DNA of 64,000 nucleotides from Primulina eburnea (Eukaryota > Streptophyta > Magnoliopsida > Lamiales > Gesneriaceae): assembly GCF_022965805.1 (NCBI RefSeq), contig NC_133114.1, positions 10,436,261-10,500,260 of the forward strand. Direction: 5' to 3'. This document shows positions 1 through 10,948 of the stretch, one piece after another. Position 1 is the first letter of the stretch. The number at the start of each line of letters is the position of its first letter. Under the pieces are notes generated by a model. The model searched no databases. It saw nothing but the letters and a program-made list of their open reading frames with translations, and had not been told where the DNA came from. Both the position numbers and the translations under genes were made by a program.

Positions 1-1373
1 GTAAAATGAGGGGCGAAAGTGGGGAGGGGCTGTTCTTGAGTTTTATGTAAAAACCGATTAACCATGGACCAAGCCACCAAAAGGGCGACTTAGTCACGTC
101 TTAGACATGCTAGGGAAGTGATCTATCCATGGCTATAGGCCTTTTGCGGCAGCCATGATCAGAAACCTTTCCCTTGACCACAATCTGAATTTTTCGAAAC
201 TCATATGGACACAAATGGGAGGTTGCTGTCATCTTCGTGTTTCCAGCGTGCATGGGGTTGAATGAGTGAACCAACATGGTCCTAATGCATCCTAATACAT
301 GTCTAGATGTCGTCTTGGGAGCCTGGAACCGAACCAATACCTGAAACCAACACAGCAAAGCAACCCGTGAAGAGCATCAAGAAAACCGAAAATCTGCATG
401 TGTTGTTTTCTGAAAAATTCTTGAAACATTTCGGTTTTTGGCTATCAAAACTTGATCATGTAATGAAAATAAATGATAATATGACTTGATTGAAGAGTCA
501 AGGAATAATATATGCATGCCTGGTTTCGTTTTGAAAGAAAACGAAAGAATAAGACGATTCGGCGCGGAGGAGGTGGAGCGCTTTCTTGTCTTGCTTCTTG
601 CTCGAATTTTCTCTCTTATTTTCTCTAGTGCTAGCCACGATTTTTCTCTCAAAAAATACTCTGAATTTCGTGAATGGGGAGGGAGGATAATGGTTAGGAG
701 AGATGGAGATCCAATAATAAAGGGATACCAAGGGTATGACCAAGTCTCCTCTTTTTAAATTTTGAATTTGGTTTGCTATCCAATCTTCTTGGGGGGGAAA
801 AGAGGTGACCGATTCTTACATGCTAGATGTAGGTTGATTATGATCTAAATTAATTAAGGGTGATTAATAAATGAAAAGATTATTAAGTTAGGGGGTGGCA
901 AGGAAAGGGTCAAAAGTGAGTTGGCATAGACTTATTGTCTCACTAAGGGGGGTGGCCGAAATTCACAATAAAATGAAGGGAAATTGTTGTTTAGTTACTA
1001 AATTTATACCCCTCAAAAGCCTCACCTATCTTTTAAATAATTTAGTGAACTAACCCCTTAATTAAGGAACTTAAATAAATTTATTTTCTACTCACCTCAA
1101 GTAACTAAAATAATTCCTTAAACTTTCTTTTTAACTTAAATGAACTTACTTGCTAGCTAAAATAAATTCTGGATATATTTTCTGAATCTTAAATTTTATC
1201 TCTAAACTCCAACTCCAGTCCGACCTCACTGAATTAACTGAAAGAATAAAATTTAAACTACTGAAATAAAATAAATAACTTAAAGAAAATCAATTAAATA
1301 CTCATGAAATAAAATCATTTAAAATACTAGAATTATGCATGGCTTATACGTAGTCTAAGTTACAGGTTCTACA
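1..1373 (-). mobile_element. Ty3/gypsy LTR (element Y), cut by window edge
   Basis: Read on the minus strand, the sequence starting at 1373 (tgtagaacctgtaacttaga) matches the start of the element B LTR at 23354 and 41921, including the following gcataagcc-like stretch and the gaggtcggactggag block. Further in, 480-600 matches B's CGCGCC-rich block and the actcttcaatcaagtcat segment at 26700. This is therefore a diverged LTR of the B family in opposite orientation. No polypurine tract precedes it, so it is a 5' LTR or a solo LTR; the rest lies beyond the window. Short open frames inside it are not genes. Confidence 0.8.
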
Positions 1374-1740
1374 TATAGTGTGTTAATCACGGGCTGGAAG
1401 TTATCACATGTCAACTTAAAAACATGTCAAACAACGAATAATATGTTATTCCTTCCTTGGTCCTTTGATAATCACTCCTACCAAACGTAGCGTAAGTGAA
1501 TTACCTAGGATGGAAATTGATTAGTAAATTTTAGTGCTAAGATCTCTTAAGTTGAACTGCATATATGCTAATATAATAGGTTGATGAATATCTTGGGAAT
1601 AATATAAGGAAAGTAAGATACGATAAGAGTGGCGCAGCGGAAACGTAGATTATTGGGATACTAGAATTAAGAGTCTAAACATTTTGATTATTGAGGATAA
1701 TCAAATTTCGGGGACGAAATTCGATTTAAGGGGGATAGAT
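1374..1740 (+). mobile_element. 3' internal tail and PPT of gypsy element X
   Basis: Noncoding tail of a plus-strand Ty3/gypsy element. Its last 200 bases align with the tail of element B at 41560-41920 (a shared ataataggttgatgaatat-type segment, then ttcggggacgaaatt). It ends in a polypurine tract (aagggggatagat, about 1728-1740) directly before the LTR. LTR Y is inserted in, or abuts, this tail. No coding sequence is visible. Confidence 0.75.
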
Positions 1741-4260
1741 TGTAACATTCTAAAAAAATTGAAGGTCCACGTGAACCACATACATGCAAGTTATCAAACG
1801 TTTTTATGGATTTTAATTACTTTATTTTAATTGCATTAAATGCATGTTTAAGTCATGATTTCATGTATATTTGAATATATTACTGGAATTTATGAAATAA
1901 GACTTTTTAGAAGCAATCAATACTCGAACGTGGAACGGGGACCGGTGATAGTTTAAGAAAAAGGGTTTTATTAAATAATTATTTTTAATTATTTAATATA
2001 ATTAGTTTTACATGTCGAGTCATATTTTGAATCGGCAGTTGAGATTTTTAGCAAAATGGAGGACTTTTTGAGGGCTCGGGGTAATATTTTGAAAACATAT
2101 TTAAACGAAATATTTTACGTGCGTGATATTAGGCCTAATGAGCTTGTTCCACTAGGTTTTTGGGCCTGTACCACTAAGGTTTAATAACAAATTAGGCACA
2201 TTCTTCTTTTTATTCTTCATCATTCTACACACCAACCATAGACCCCACTCTCCTCCTCCCGAGAGCCATCTCACACCCGTTCAACAGCAAGGTTTGGTTT
2301 AGTTTTTCAAGAAGAAAACAATAGCAAAGGTGTCTCGTCCCTCTGGTGTCCGTTCTACGTCTCGTTTGTGCGGTTTTTCACTCGTTTAGATGTCAAGGCA
2401 TGCATAATACCTTTTTTTTCTTCTCATAATTCACATCATATTAAATATTTTGAATGATATATCATGAAAATTATGCTATTTACTGGTTTATTTACGTTTT
2501 TTTGGGTTTGGCATGAGAAATCTTGATTTTCTTGAGGTAATTCATGTGTTCTTGAATGGTTAAAAGGTCTGACAGGTTCCAAGCATCAAGGGGGTCGATC
2601 CATGAGTGTTATGTGTCCTAGGAGTGGTTTGAACAGGTCTGGTGTAACAGCACAAAGGGGCCAAACAAATTATTCATGATTTGGGTTGTTTCAAGTTTAA
2701 GGCGCTTATGGATTAGGTGATCGAGGGATTGTGCATGCGGCTTATGGGCTGTGTCTAAAGGGGACTCATGTCAGGGGTTAAAACTCGTCTGGTATGGTGC
2801 AACAAAGGGTGGCCGACGAGTTGGTCTTTTTCGGATAGATTTAGGGCTCGACCTAGTGGGGGCAAGGACATGGGCTGGTTTTCCAGGGATATGAAGGTCC
2901 ACGAGGGTCTGGTTAGGGTCCTAAGAGGTCTGGTTTGAGTCTGGGCTGGTCTGGTTTGGGCTAGGGTCGAGCCAAAGGCTTAGATGTGGACAGGGTTTAG
3001 GGCCAGAGTGTGCAGAAAAATTCAAAGGGTTTTCAAGTGTGTCTAGGGGTTCTAAGTGGTCTGGTATTGAGTTAAATGGGATGGTTAGGTGTTGATAAGC
3101 TATAGTTAAAGTTTGGTTGAGTTTCAGGTTGATTCGAGTTAAAATCGAGACTCTGGTCCAAGTTTAAAATGAATTTTGAAACTTAATCGAGGGGATTAAG
3201 TTTACGTCTAAGAATTATTAAAAGTGTGTTTTAATTGTCATGATAAATTTGGATAGGCCCGGGATGAAATTTTAGGGTTCAGGGATAAAATGGTCAAGTT
3301 AGGGTTTTAGGGGCAAAATAGTCATTTTTCGTCTGAAAAATAATGTTAGCAGTCCTCGCAATGTACTGATAACTGTGTTACATGTTAAAATGTTTGTTTT
3401 TATAAGAATATGGATTTTATGGAAAAATGTAAAAGAATATGTTGCATGCTTGGTTTCAAGAAAATGCAATATATTAGAATTTTTATAAGTGGTGGATACG
3501 ATAAAATGTTTTGAAGGAGGTGATTTGATTGTGACTAATACGAACACGAATACGATGACATGTGTTGTCTAAGGCCCAGTTGACGAGTGAGAGTGTCGTT
3601 GGTGTCACCGCCGACTGGTACCATGATAATACGTAAGATTGATCAATTAACAACAGCTGATACGAAAGTCACAATAGATGATCTAAATTCAAATAATAGA
3701 AAACATATTTGTTGAAGATGATATGTATATGTTGACAGGAAATTGATATGTTTATGCATGATATGTTAAAGTTACTTTAATTACATGTATTTTCACTATT
3801 GCCTTTGATTTTATACGTATTACTTGTTATAACGGTTAAGGTATTTTGAGTCTTTAGACTCACTAGGTGTGAATGATACATGTGAGCATGATTTTGAGGA
3901 TACTAGAGGTATCGAGGACTGATCTGGCTGAGCTGGTTGAGCACATTAACCTGAGGACCTCGCGTTTCTTCCGCAGTAGTATTTTATGATAAAACAGTTT
4001 TTCATGGATTATTATGACTGATATGTTTAGGAGTGTTTTGGAAAGGATTTTAAACGGATCTTTAGGTTTAAGTTTTTTTGACTGTTTACGATTTTTAGAT
4101 TTAACTATATTCGTTTCATTCAATTAGTTTAAATTATTTAATTATTTAAAAGTGAATGTTTCGATTTAATTATATGCATATGTGTGTGCATGTGTACCAG
4201 CCGAAGCTTAGTACATATAAAAAAAATCTAATATATTTTAAAAAAATAGTAGACGTTTCA
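1741..4260 (+). mobile_element. 3' LTR of gypsy element X
   Basis: A 2.5-kb LTR beginning TGTAACATTC after the polypurine tract and ending CGTTTCA. It carries the landmarks shared by the gypsy LTRs of this window: an aacggggaccgg block near the start (1935-1950), a gcaaaatagtcattttt segment (3313-3330) and the palindrome gagtctttagactcactag at 3848-3866. No protein is encoded. The element body and 5' LTR lie to the left, outside the window. Confidence 0.82.
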
Positions 4261-4493
4261 CTATGTTCTCCTACAGACATGACAATCATTACATCATCAG
4301 CAACGCCTTTCCAATAGATATTATTCAGTTTTGGAACATAAATTTTAAGAGAAAATCATAGAAAGACTCGGAGTCCAAATGACTTGATTGAATTGAAAAT
4401 TTCAGTGATAGCAGGGTCTTCCATTGAGTAAATTGATTCAAAATTGATGGCTAGAACATTCATTATATAAGTCGGAGTAGCAGGTGCAGTCAT
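4261..4493 (-). pseudogene. N-terminal fragment of a repetitive plant gene family
   Basis: On the minus strand an ATG at 4493 opens 45 codons, starting MTAPATPTYIMNVL and including SIYSMEDPAITEIFNSIKSF, before a stop at 4356-4358; similar coding-like sequence continues to 4261. The pattern (SV/SIxxMExxxMxxMFxSLxxxGLxxFL) resembles the N-terminus of hypothetical proteins I recall as highly amplified in Lamiales. No function is known to me. It ends exactly where LTR X ends, so X probably inserted into it; the rest would lie left of X. The in-frame stop shows decay. Confidence 0.4.
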
Positions 4494-4984
4494 TTTGTTG
4501 TATAATTTCGACAAAAAATGGTTAGAAATTCGAAAGTCGAAAAGAACACAAGATATGCAGATATATTTAAGAGAGTTTGAATATGGTAAAGAAAGAACAA
4601 AAGACTAATTGATAGTTATATTGTATGACATTTGAATTTCACATGCAGTACACATGGAAGTCTATTTATAATTTTTTTTAAAAAAAAATGTACGAACCAA
4701 CCAATGAATTTGATAAAATAAATAAAATATTTTAGAAAAATTTAATCAAACAGATAGGTCATCCTGAAAATATTTATTGACAAATAAAATAATTCATTAA
4801 AGCTAATTATTAAATGATAAGATCAGTTATACTAAGAGTATAACTGACAGTTAGCAAAACTCGAAGAATAACTTACTATTATCTTATCCGTAAGACTTTG
4901 AGACTTAATTTTCCATAAGCAAAATACTAAAACATTTAAGGTAAGTAAGTCTTAAAATTCTTATAAAGTAATAAAAATTATTCT
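4494..4984. other. AT-rich spacer between gene fragment and copia remnant
   Basis: AT-rich DNA upstream (on the minus strand) of the gene-family fragment. It may include that fragment's promoter and 5' UTR. I see no LTR boundary here, although the copia element to the right should have had its 3' LTR in this region. No gene seen. Confidence 0.5.
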
Positions 4985-5400
4985 TTGCAAGTGGTTTGGT
5001 TAAGTTATCTGCAGATGATGAATGTCAATATTCTTAGTCTAAGAGTGCAAAAATGGATTGTGTGTGATATCAATTGCACTAGTGTTGTAATATAAAATTG
5101 GTGACTCTTGAGCATTGATCTCATAGTTACTTAGTTATTGTTGAGAATAGTTGGACACAAAAACTTTCAGCAGCTAAATATAAAACATCTGAAGTTAATG
5201 TTGCAATAGATGTCTGCTTTTACCTTAATCAAGAAATCAGTCGATCTCCAAGAAATTGACATAATGCACTGGTACTTTTTTTTATCAACCTTAGACAATG
5301 ATGCATCAGAGAATCCAAATAAATTGAAAGACAAGTCATTTGTACACCATAATCCTACGTTTTTAGTTTTGTACACCATAATCCTACATTTTTAGTTCCC
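4985..5400 (-). pseudogene. Copia element G: RNase H remnant
   Basis: Minus-strand translation gives a decayed Ty1/copia RNase H. A DLSFNLFGFSDASLSKVDKK-like segment (canonical family pattern: GYSDADxAGxxxDRKSTSG) lies at about 5379-5320, and recognisable downstream pieces (HxxTKHID-like) run to about 4990. Several stops and frameshifts are present. It is the distal part of element G, whose integrase, protease and gag follow at higher coordinates. Confidence 0.6.
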
Positions 5401-5521
5401 CTTAGCTATTTGAGAATACGTTAGGCTTACTCTCATTTAATATCTAATATGGAGTTTTACCATATTTCTCGTTGATCATTGTTCTATTTTGAGTGGAGCA
5501 TGTGGTTTTGATGGCTTCTGC

Positions 5522-5760
5522 TCAAAATCTTTGTGAAATTATTGAATCAACAAGTATAGTTCTAGAAGCTTCTTTCAAGGTTTTGTTCCTTCTTTTGGTT
5601 ACTTCATTTTGTTCATGAGATTCGGCAGTTGAGTATTCATGATGAATTTTTTGTTTTGACAGATAAGACTCGAGTTTTTTTAGTGAGTTCAGTTCCTCGA
5701 TCACTTCTGATCTTGATCACTGAACTTGATTTCTCGTTTTGAATGCTTTCAAGAAAATCT
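5522..5760 (-). pseudogene. Copia element G: integrase remnant
   Basis: A short minus-strand frame contains HEQNEVTKRRNKTLKEASRT, the degenerate form of the copia integrase motif NGVxERKNRTLxExARTML around the last catalytic Glu. Only about 60 residues are readable. The segment between this and the RNase H piece, where RT should be, is missing or unrecognisable. Confidence 0.6.
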
Positions 5761-6085
5761 AATCAGTTGGGTACTGATGTAATCTTCACCACTTAAAAAT
5801 ATAACCAAGTAAATTGAGAAAAATATTCAATAATTAAAAGAGTATATTTCATTCCCCCTAATATTATTATATTAATTGGATCAAATAAATCGATATGTAA
5901 GAGTTCTATGTATCTAGTTTTTAGTTTGTTACCTTTTTTAAAACAAAACTAGATATCACCTGCTTACCTAACTAATATGCAAAACATACACGATTCATGA
6001 CAAATTTTAATCCAGGCAAAGTTTACACAAATTGTTGATATATATAAAAATAAGGTGATTCAGTCTTTTATGCCATAAATTCTAC

Positions 6086-6500
6086 TTATCCTCCATTAAT
6101 TACCACCAAGCATGTCGATGAGGCTAGATAGTTAATACTCCAGTCAATCTTATAGATATTGCCATTTCTAATTCCTGAAATTAGGGTTTCATTGTCGGCA
6201 TCCTTAATAAGAGATATATTCTTAAGAAATTCAACTGAGTAGCCATTATCATAGAGTTGATTGATGCTAATTAAATTGTAGCACAAATTTTCAATAATTT
6301 ACGCATCATTAATAGTAATGTTTCCATGATTAATCTTATTATTACCAACGGTTTTACCCTTTGCATTTCCAACAAAATTGATTCAGATACCTTCGTATTT
6401 GATCAATTGGGTTAGCAATTGGATTTTACCAATCATATGCGTTGAACATTCACTGTCCAAGTAATAAAGTGATTCATTTAGTGATTCTTCTATTTTAATC
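6086..6500 (-). pseudogene. Copia element G: protease and pre-integrase remnant
   Basis: At about 6470-6430 (minus) the frame reads LYYLDSECSTHM, the aspartic protease motif WxLDSGCSxHM with the Gly of D-S-G changed to Glu. Downstream, MCYNLISINQLYDNGYSVEF and SGIRNGNIYKID match the copia GAG pre-integrase domain. Stops interrupt the frame, so this is a decayed gag-pol. Confidence 0.65.
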
Positions 6501-6879
6501 TGCAATCACAAGAAAAATTCAACTGGTACCCAATCTTATTTGGGTCCAAACATGATTAATCTCTTAGGAACCCACACCCAGTTTGACAGACGGCCTCTTT
6601 GTTTGTTTTGAAAGGTTTATGCAGAAACATGTGTATGCAATACTCTGTTTAAATTAGTTACAATATGTTGTTTGCCTTTTTTTATCTTCATTGGTCAGCC
6701 TATATCTCTTATGAAAATAGGTTTGTAGTTATAGTATCACTATGTCTTACCATTCACGGAGTCATAACTTATTGGACTGAATTTGTTATCAGGCCAGATA
6801 GGCTTGGCATTATTATTATCATGTTTGTAACTTTTTTCCCTTTGTTCGTCTGTTCAACAGATGTTTCAACTTGATGGAT

Positions 6880-8454
6880 AGTCTCCTGATTTTCATGTAC
6901 CGTACTGGACTTAACAAAGTGGATTTATTTTTCTATGCATATGTTCAATTTAGGTTTTGTATTTGATTCTGGAGTGCTTTCATTGTTATTGACACCGACA
7001 TCAGTCTTGTCTCCTGATGATTCTGTAACTCTTACATTTCCTCTAGATAGACTGATGACTTGTTTCAAAGCTTGACCAGTTTAGTTAGTTTCTTATTTTC
7101 TGAACTCAAGTATTGATACTCAACTCGCACTCGCTCATTCTCAGTTTTTAGCTTTGCAATTTCTACTTTAACACTCAACATTTCACCTGACTGTTCCTAG
7201 TTAGGCTCAATATTATTGTCAGACAGAACTGATTGCTTAGCCTTGACTTTCTTGAATGATGAAGAAAGTCTTTTGTACCCATTTAACATAGCACGTGATA
7301 TTGTTATTAAATCATTTCGTGTAAAATCAGTTGAGCTAAAATCGAATACCACTTCACTGGTAGATTATTTCTCGACATCAGCCATGCGGAACTGAACTTC
7401 TTCTTCATCATTCTCATTGATTGAACTCTCTGACTCAGATGAATCAAAATATGCCCACTTGGCTTTACTGTCTTCGGCGACAAGAGTTTTCTGGTCATGT
7501 TTCTTCTTGAATGATCTCTTGTCATTTTTGGATATTTTCTTCTTGTCAAATGACCTCTTTTCCTTATCAGTTGGTATATGATCATCTTTCTTGGGCTCTG
7601 GACAGTCAGCTATAAAATGACAAACTTTCCACTGTTGAATCATGAAAATGTCTTCATTAGCAGATTCTATATTGTTATGTGATATTCTGTAAGAACTTTG
7701 AATGTTCCTTGATTTTTCCTCTAGAATTTGCCAAACTTTTTCATAAATAGTGACACGATATCATTACTCAACTGCTCAACTGATTTGTCCATGAAAATTG
7801 ATGGTTCCATTGTTGTAGCAGTCAAGGTCTTTGTTAGTTGGGTGGTAGACTGTCCATCATCCCTTGATTAAAATTCAAAGCGTTGAGATCTGCGAACAGA
7901 TCATGTAGTTCCAGTTTTCTTGGATATTTAGACTCCTGAATTGCCGTAGTTTCGTTCTCATTCTTTTGGAAGTCCTCTCATCATTTTCAATACAACTTCA
8001 CGTTGTTTTAAACGTTTTCAATAGCACTTAGTTCAATCACAATGATATTGACTCTTTCATCAAATTCAGACATAGACTCTTCATGCTTTATCTTTGGTAC
8101 TATCAAATTCTATACCGAGAAAGATAATTTCTTCTCTTTAGTTTGATAATTTCCTTTATAGAGTTGAATCAGTTTCTTCCATATTTCTTTCTCAAATTTT
8201 CATATCTTGATCTTGTTGAATGTATTTTTGTCCAAATTTTTTTACAATATGTCTTTAGCCACATTGTCCAAGTTTGCTTTCTTTTTATCCTCACTTGTCC
8301 ATTCAACTTTGAGCTTCTCAATCATTTGAGGTGCAATATCAGTAACTGCAACAACTGTATTAATGTTCATTATAGTTGTTGGTCCATTAGTAATTATGTA
8401 CAACATATCATCGTCTCTGATTTTCCAGTCATCAAAGTCTTCTTTGGAAAACAT
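6880..8454 (-). pseudogene. Copia element G: gag remnant
   Basis: From 8454 the minus strand opens with a frame including MFSKEDFDDWKIRDDDMLY, similar to the N-terminus of copia gag (W-K-x-R-M). Near 7640-7365 a frame holds CHFIADCPEPKKD, the second half of a CCHC zinc knuckle whose first Cys pair is lost, followed by a Lys/Asp-rich stretch and an acidic Ser/Glu tract typical of the gag linker. The frames are separated by stops and shifts. It lies between the primer-binding site at 8528 and the protease remnant, the normal order on this strand. Confidence 0.65.
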
Positions 8455-8515
8455 GAGATTTTACAGATGGAGAGCATTATCTAGATAGTGTTCAGCAACG
8501 AGAATTAACCTTTCT

Positions 8516-8528
8516 CTCTGATACTACT
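8516..8528 (-). promoter_or_regulatory. Primer-binding site of copia element G
   Basis: The minus strand reads agtagtatcagag directly after the LTR end, a variant of tggtatcagagc, the sequence complementary to the 3' end of initiator tRNA-Met. It fixes the orientation of element G and the inner boundary of its 5' LTR. Confidence 0.65.
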
Positions 8529-9560
8529 TGTAAGGATCAGGTGATTAGTTAGAATGAGGGTTAAATAAACAATCAAACTAGTTTGTCCAAAAATTCGATT
8601 GGGTTAACAATTCTGAATTTAGTATTTCTCTCCAAGTCAATGTCAGTTAGCTAATCAGATAAGTTTTGTGCAAAAAGAAGCTAAAATGACAGATTGAAAG
8701 CTAAAAAATTGGCTAGGTAAGAAAAACAGTTGGGTTATCAAGGGTAAGCCGACTGAAACGCAAATAACACGAAGATGTTTATGGATGTTTCGAAATTTGA
8801 ATAACTCATACGTCACTCATTCTTCCTTGTGGGAATGATGTTCACTAGAAATATTTGGATATTACAACTTTTGTAACAACCCGATTTAGTAGTGCTTTAT
8901 GACTACATAACTGAAAGTCCTAATTTAGCTTACTTATTTAAACAACACTTAACATTACACTAATTGTAAGTTTACAAGTATTTCAAAAATAAGCACAAAT
9001 TGATCCTCATTGATCTTATATAATACAAAAGCGTGTGGTAAGAAATTTTGAAAGCAGTTGGGCTATTGAATGCTTGAATACTTTAACTTGTGCGATGACT
9101 CCAGATTGCCTAAATGATTTACAAGTTATTCTATTTATAGACTTGGATTCAACTGTGAGTAAAATCATATATTATATATGTTCCAAATATGCTAGCCGTT
9201 AATCTTGTATTTTTCACGTGGATGTTTTTTCTTACAATTTGTACACTGTAGGTAGTGCTCGTGGATTTTTGACAAATCAGAGACTTTTTGGTATGGAAGA
9301 CTTCATCTAATAATTCATTTATGTAACTTTGAATAGTCTAACTGATTTTTCAGATAATGTTTCTTTATTTACGCAACCATCTTTTAGTTCATTTGGTACT
9401 TAGCTATCAGTTCGGTAGATCTTGATATCAGTTAGGCTTCGAACGGATTTAGTCTTATAATACTTTGAGTTTAGCTCATGTTCCCTTCAATTCAATTTAG
9501 CTCATTATCAGTTTAATTTGGTGTACTTTTTAAAGTCATCAAAACTTAATCGATCCAACA
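8529..9560 (-). mobile_element. 5' LTR of copia element G
   Basis: On the minus strand the LTR starts TGTTGGATCGATTAAG (at 9560) and ends CCTGATCCTTACA (at 8529), next to the primer-binding site. The length is about 1.03 kb. No matching 3' LTR is visible to the left of the body, so the element has lost it. Confidence 0.65.
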
Positions 9561-9900
9561 ATTGCTAAAATATTTATTTGCTATTTTTTTAAACATTCAC
9601 TCATGGTAAAAAAATTATTGAAAAAATAATTTAATTAAAATGACAGATTATTATCATGTTTTAATATTTAATATTATTTACTAAGAAAAATATTTAAAAA
9701 ATATAAAAGCCCTTTTAAATTTTAAAATAATATTTATATTTTTTATATATAAAAAATATGTAACATCAATTTGAATTTTAATGAACATGTGCTAAAAGAA
9801 CATATTAAGATTGAGACTTGGATCTAAATTAAGCCCACAAACTAGTTCAAAGGGATGAGATTTCCAAGTCTTTATATACAATTTTCAAGACATTTAACAC
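9561..9900. other. AT-rich intergenic DNA, nothing recognised
   Basis: Very AT-rich DNA with long A/T runs. No coding frame, RNA gene or clear repeat boundary is seen. Confidence 0.5.
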
Positions 9901-9931
9901 AAACTCTCACACCCAAATATTAATATATGGA

Positions 9932-10000
9932 GCGTGAAGTTTAAAGACTATGGTTGTACTATCCATAGTTAGGTCACATGTTCTCTTTTAAACTTCACGC
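9932..10000. repeat. Nested inverted repeat (hairpin)
   Basis: Two perfect 14-base arms (gcgtgaagtttaaa at 9932-9945 and its complement at 9987-10000) enclose a second inverted pair (actatgg at 47-53 and ccatagt at 63-69 of the 9900 block). The spacing suggests a cruciform or hairpin transcript. It lies just before LTR-like sequence. Confidence 0.7.
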
Positions 10001-10030
10001 TTCAGATATCCATTCCAGGGCATGAGAGTG

Positions 10031-10152
10031 TGTGTTAGTTGTCTTACACCGGTTAAATAAAATCCATGTGAGTTACATATATGGGTTTGGACAATTTTTC
10101 CACATTGAGATAGTTTTTGGAGTTGAATTAATTATAATTCTCAATTTTAACA
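10031..10152 (+). mobile_element. LTR-like fragment, probably copia
   Basis: This short block (gttagttgtcttacaccggttaaa..., gggtttggaca) resembles the start of a widespread plant LTR class as I remember it, and ends TTTTAACA. No internal region, primer site or target duplication was found. The rest of 10153-10660 is AT-rich intergenic DNA with a T-run at 10526-10544. Confidence 0.3.
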
Positions 10153-10948
10153 GGACACTATTACCATATTAACCTCGAGCATATCAAATTGCTTTTTGTT
10201 ACCATGATATGCATTCAAATTCAATAATCATATCAACAGTTTTATCATGACGTTGATCAATTGTGTCTATCTCAGCGCTCATCGTTAAGATGACAATCAT
10301 CTAATAAATATGGTGAAATATATCGAAAATATACTTTTGGTTGATAATTGTCAATTCAACGATGATCAATAGGATATCAAAACTGATCATATCAATATAT
10401 TTACTTTACAAAATAATACGAGTATTATGATTTACTTTACAAAGTAATACCAAAACACATCAAGCTTATCAAATAGCATAAAAAATTTTAAGATCAAACT
10501 TCTAGTTTCAAAATTCAACCTCTAGTTTTTTTTTTTTTTTTTTTAAATTCAGCTTCTAATTTTTCATGAAAATATAAAAAGTAATCTACACAAAAAAATA
10601 AAAATAAAAAAAATCGACCACATGCGGTTGTGAACGGCAGTCCTTGCACGCGTCAACAAACCCATTCACTGTCCTAAAAGTACCGTAGAAATTAGCTTTA
10701 TATTTCTTCTTCCTGGAAGGTATCCATTGCTCACCAAGCCTAGCCAGCCCTCATCAATTTTACTCGTTCGCTAATCCATCATCGAAACTCGTTCCCTTCT
10801 CCAGAAATTAGCCAAATTAAGAATTTGTGGCCCGAAAGTTTCGCATATCAGGCTACTGTTGATCGCTTTCATTCAGTTCTTGATAGGAAAAGAGCTCGGA
10901 TTTTCAGAACCATTTTCACTCTGTGTTTTAAGTTGAAACAGGAAAGCC

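Noticed and set aside
486..758. 90-codon frame near the left end
   Set aside because: It lies inside the minus-strand LTR Y, in a block shared with the B LTRs, with no protein-like conservation.
8143..8484. 113-codon plus-strand hydrophobic frame
   Set aside because: Antisense shadow of the copia G gag on the minus strand.
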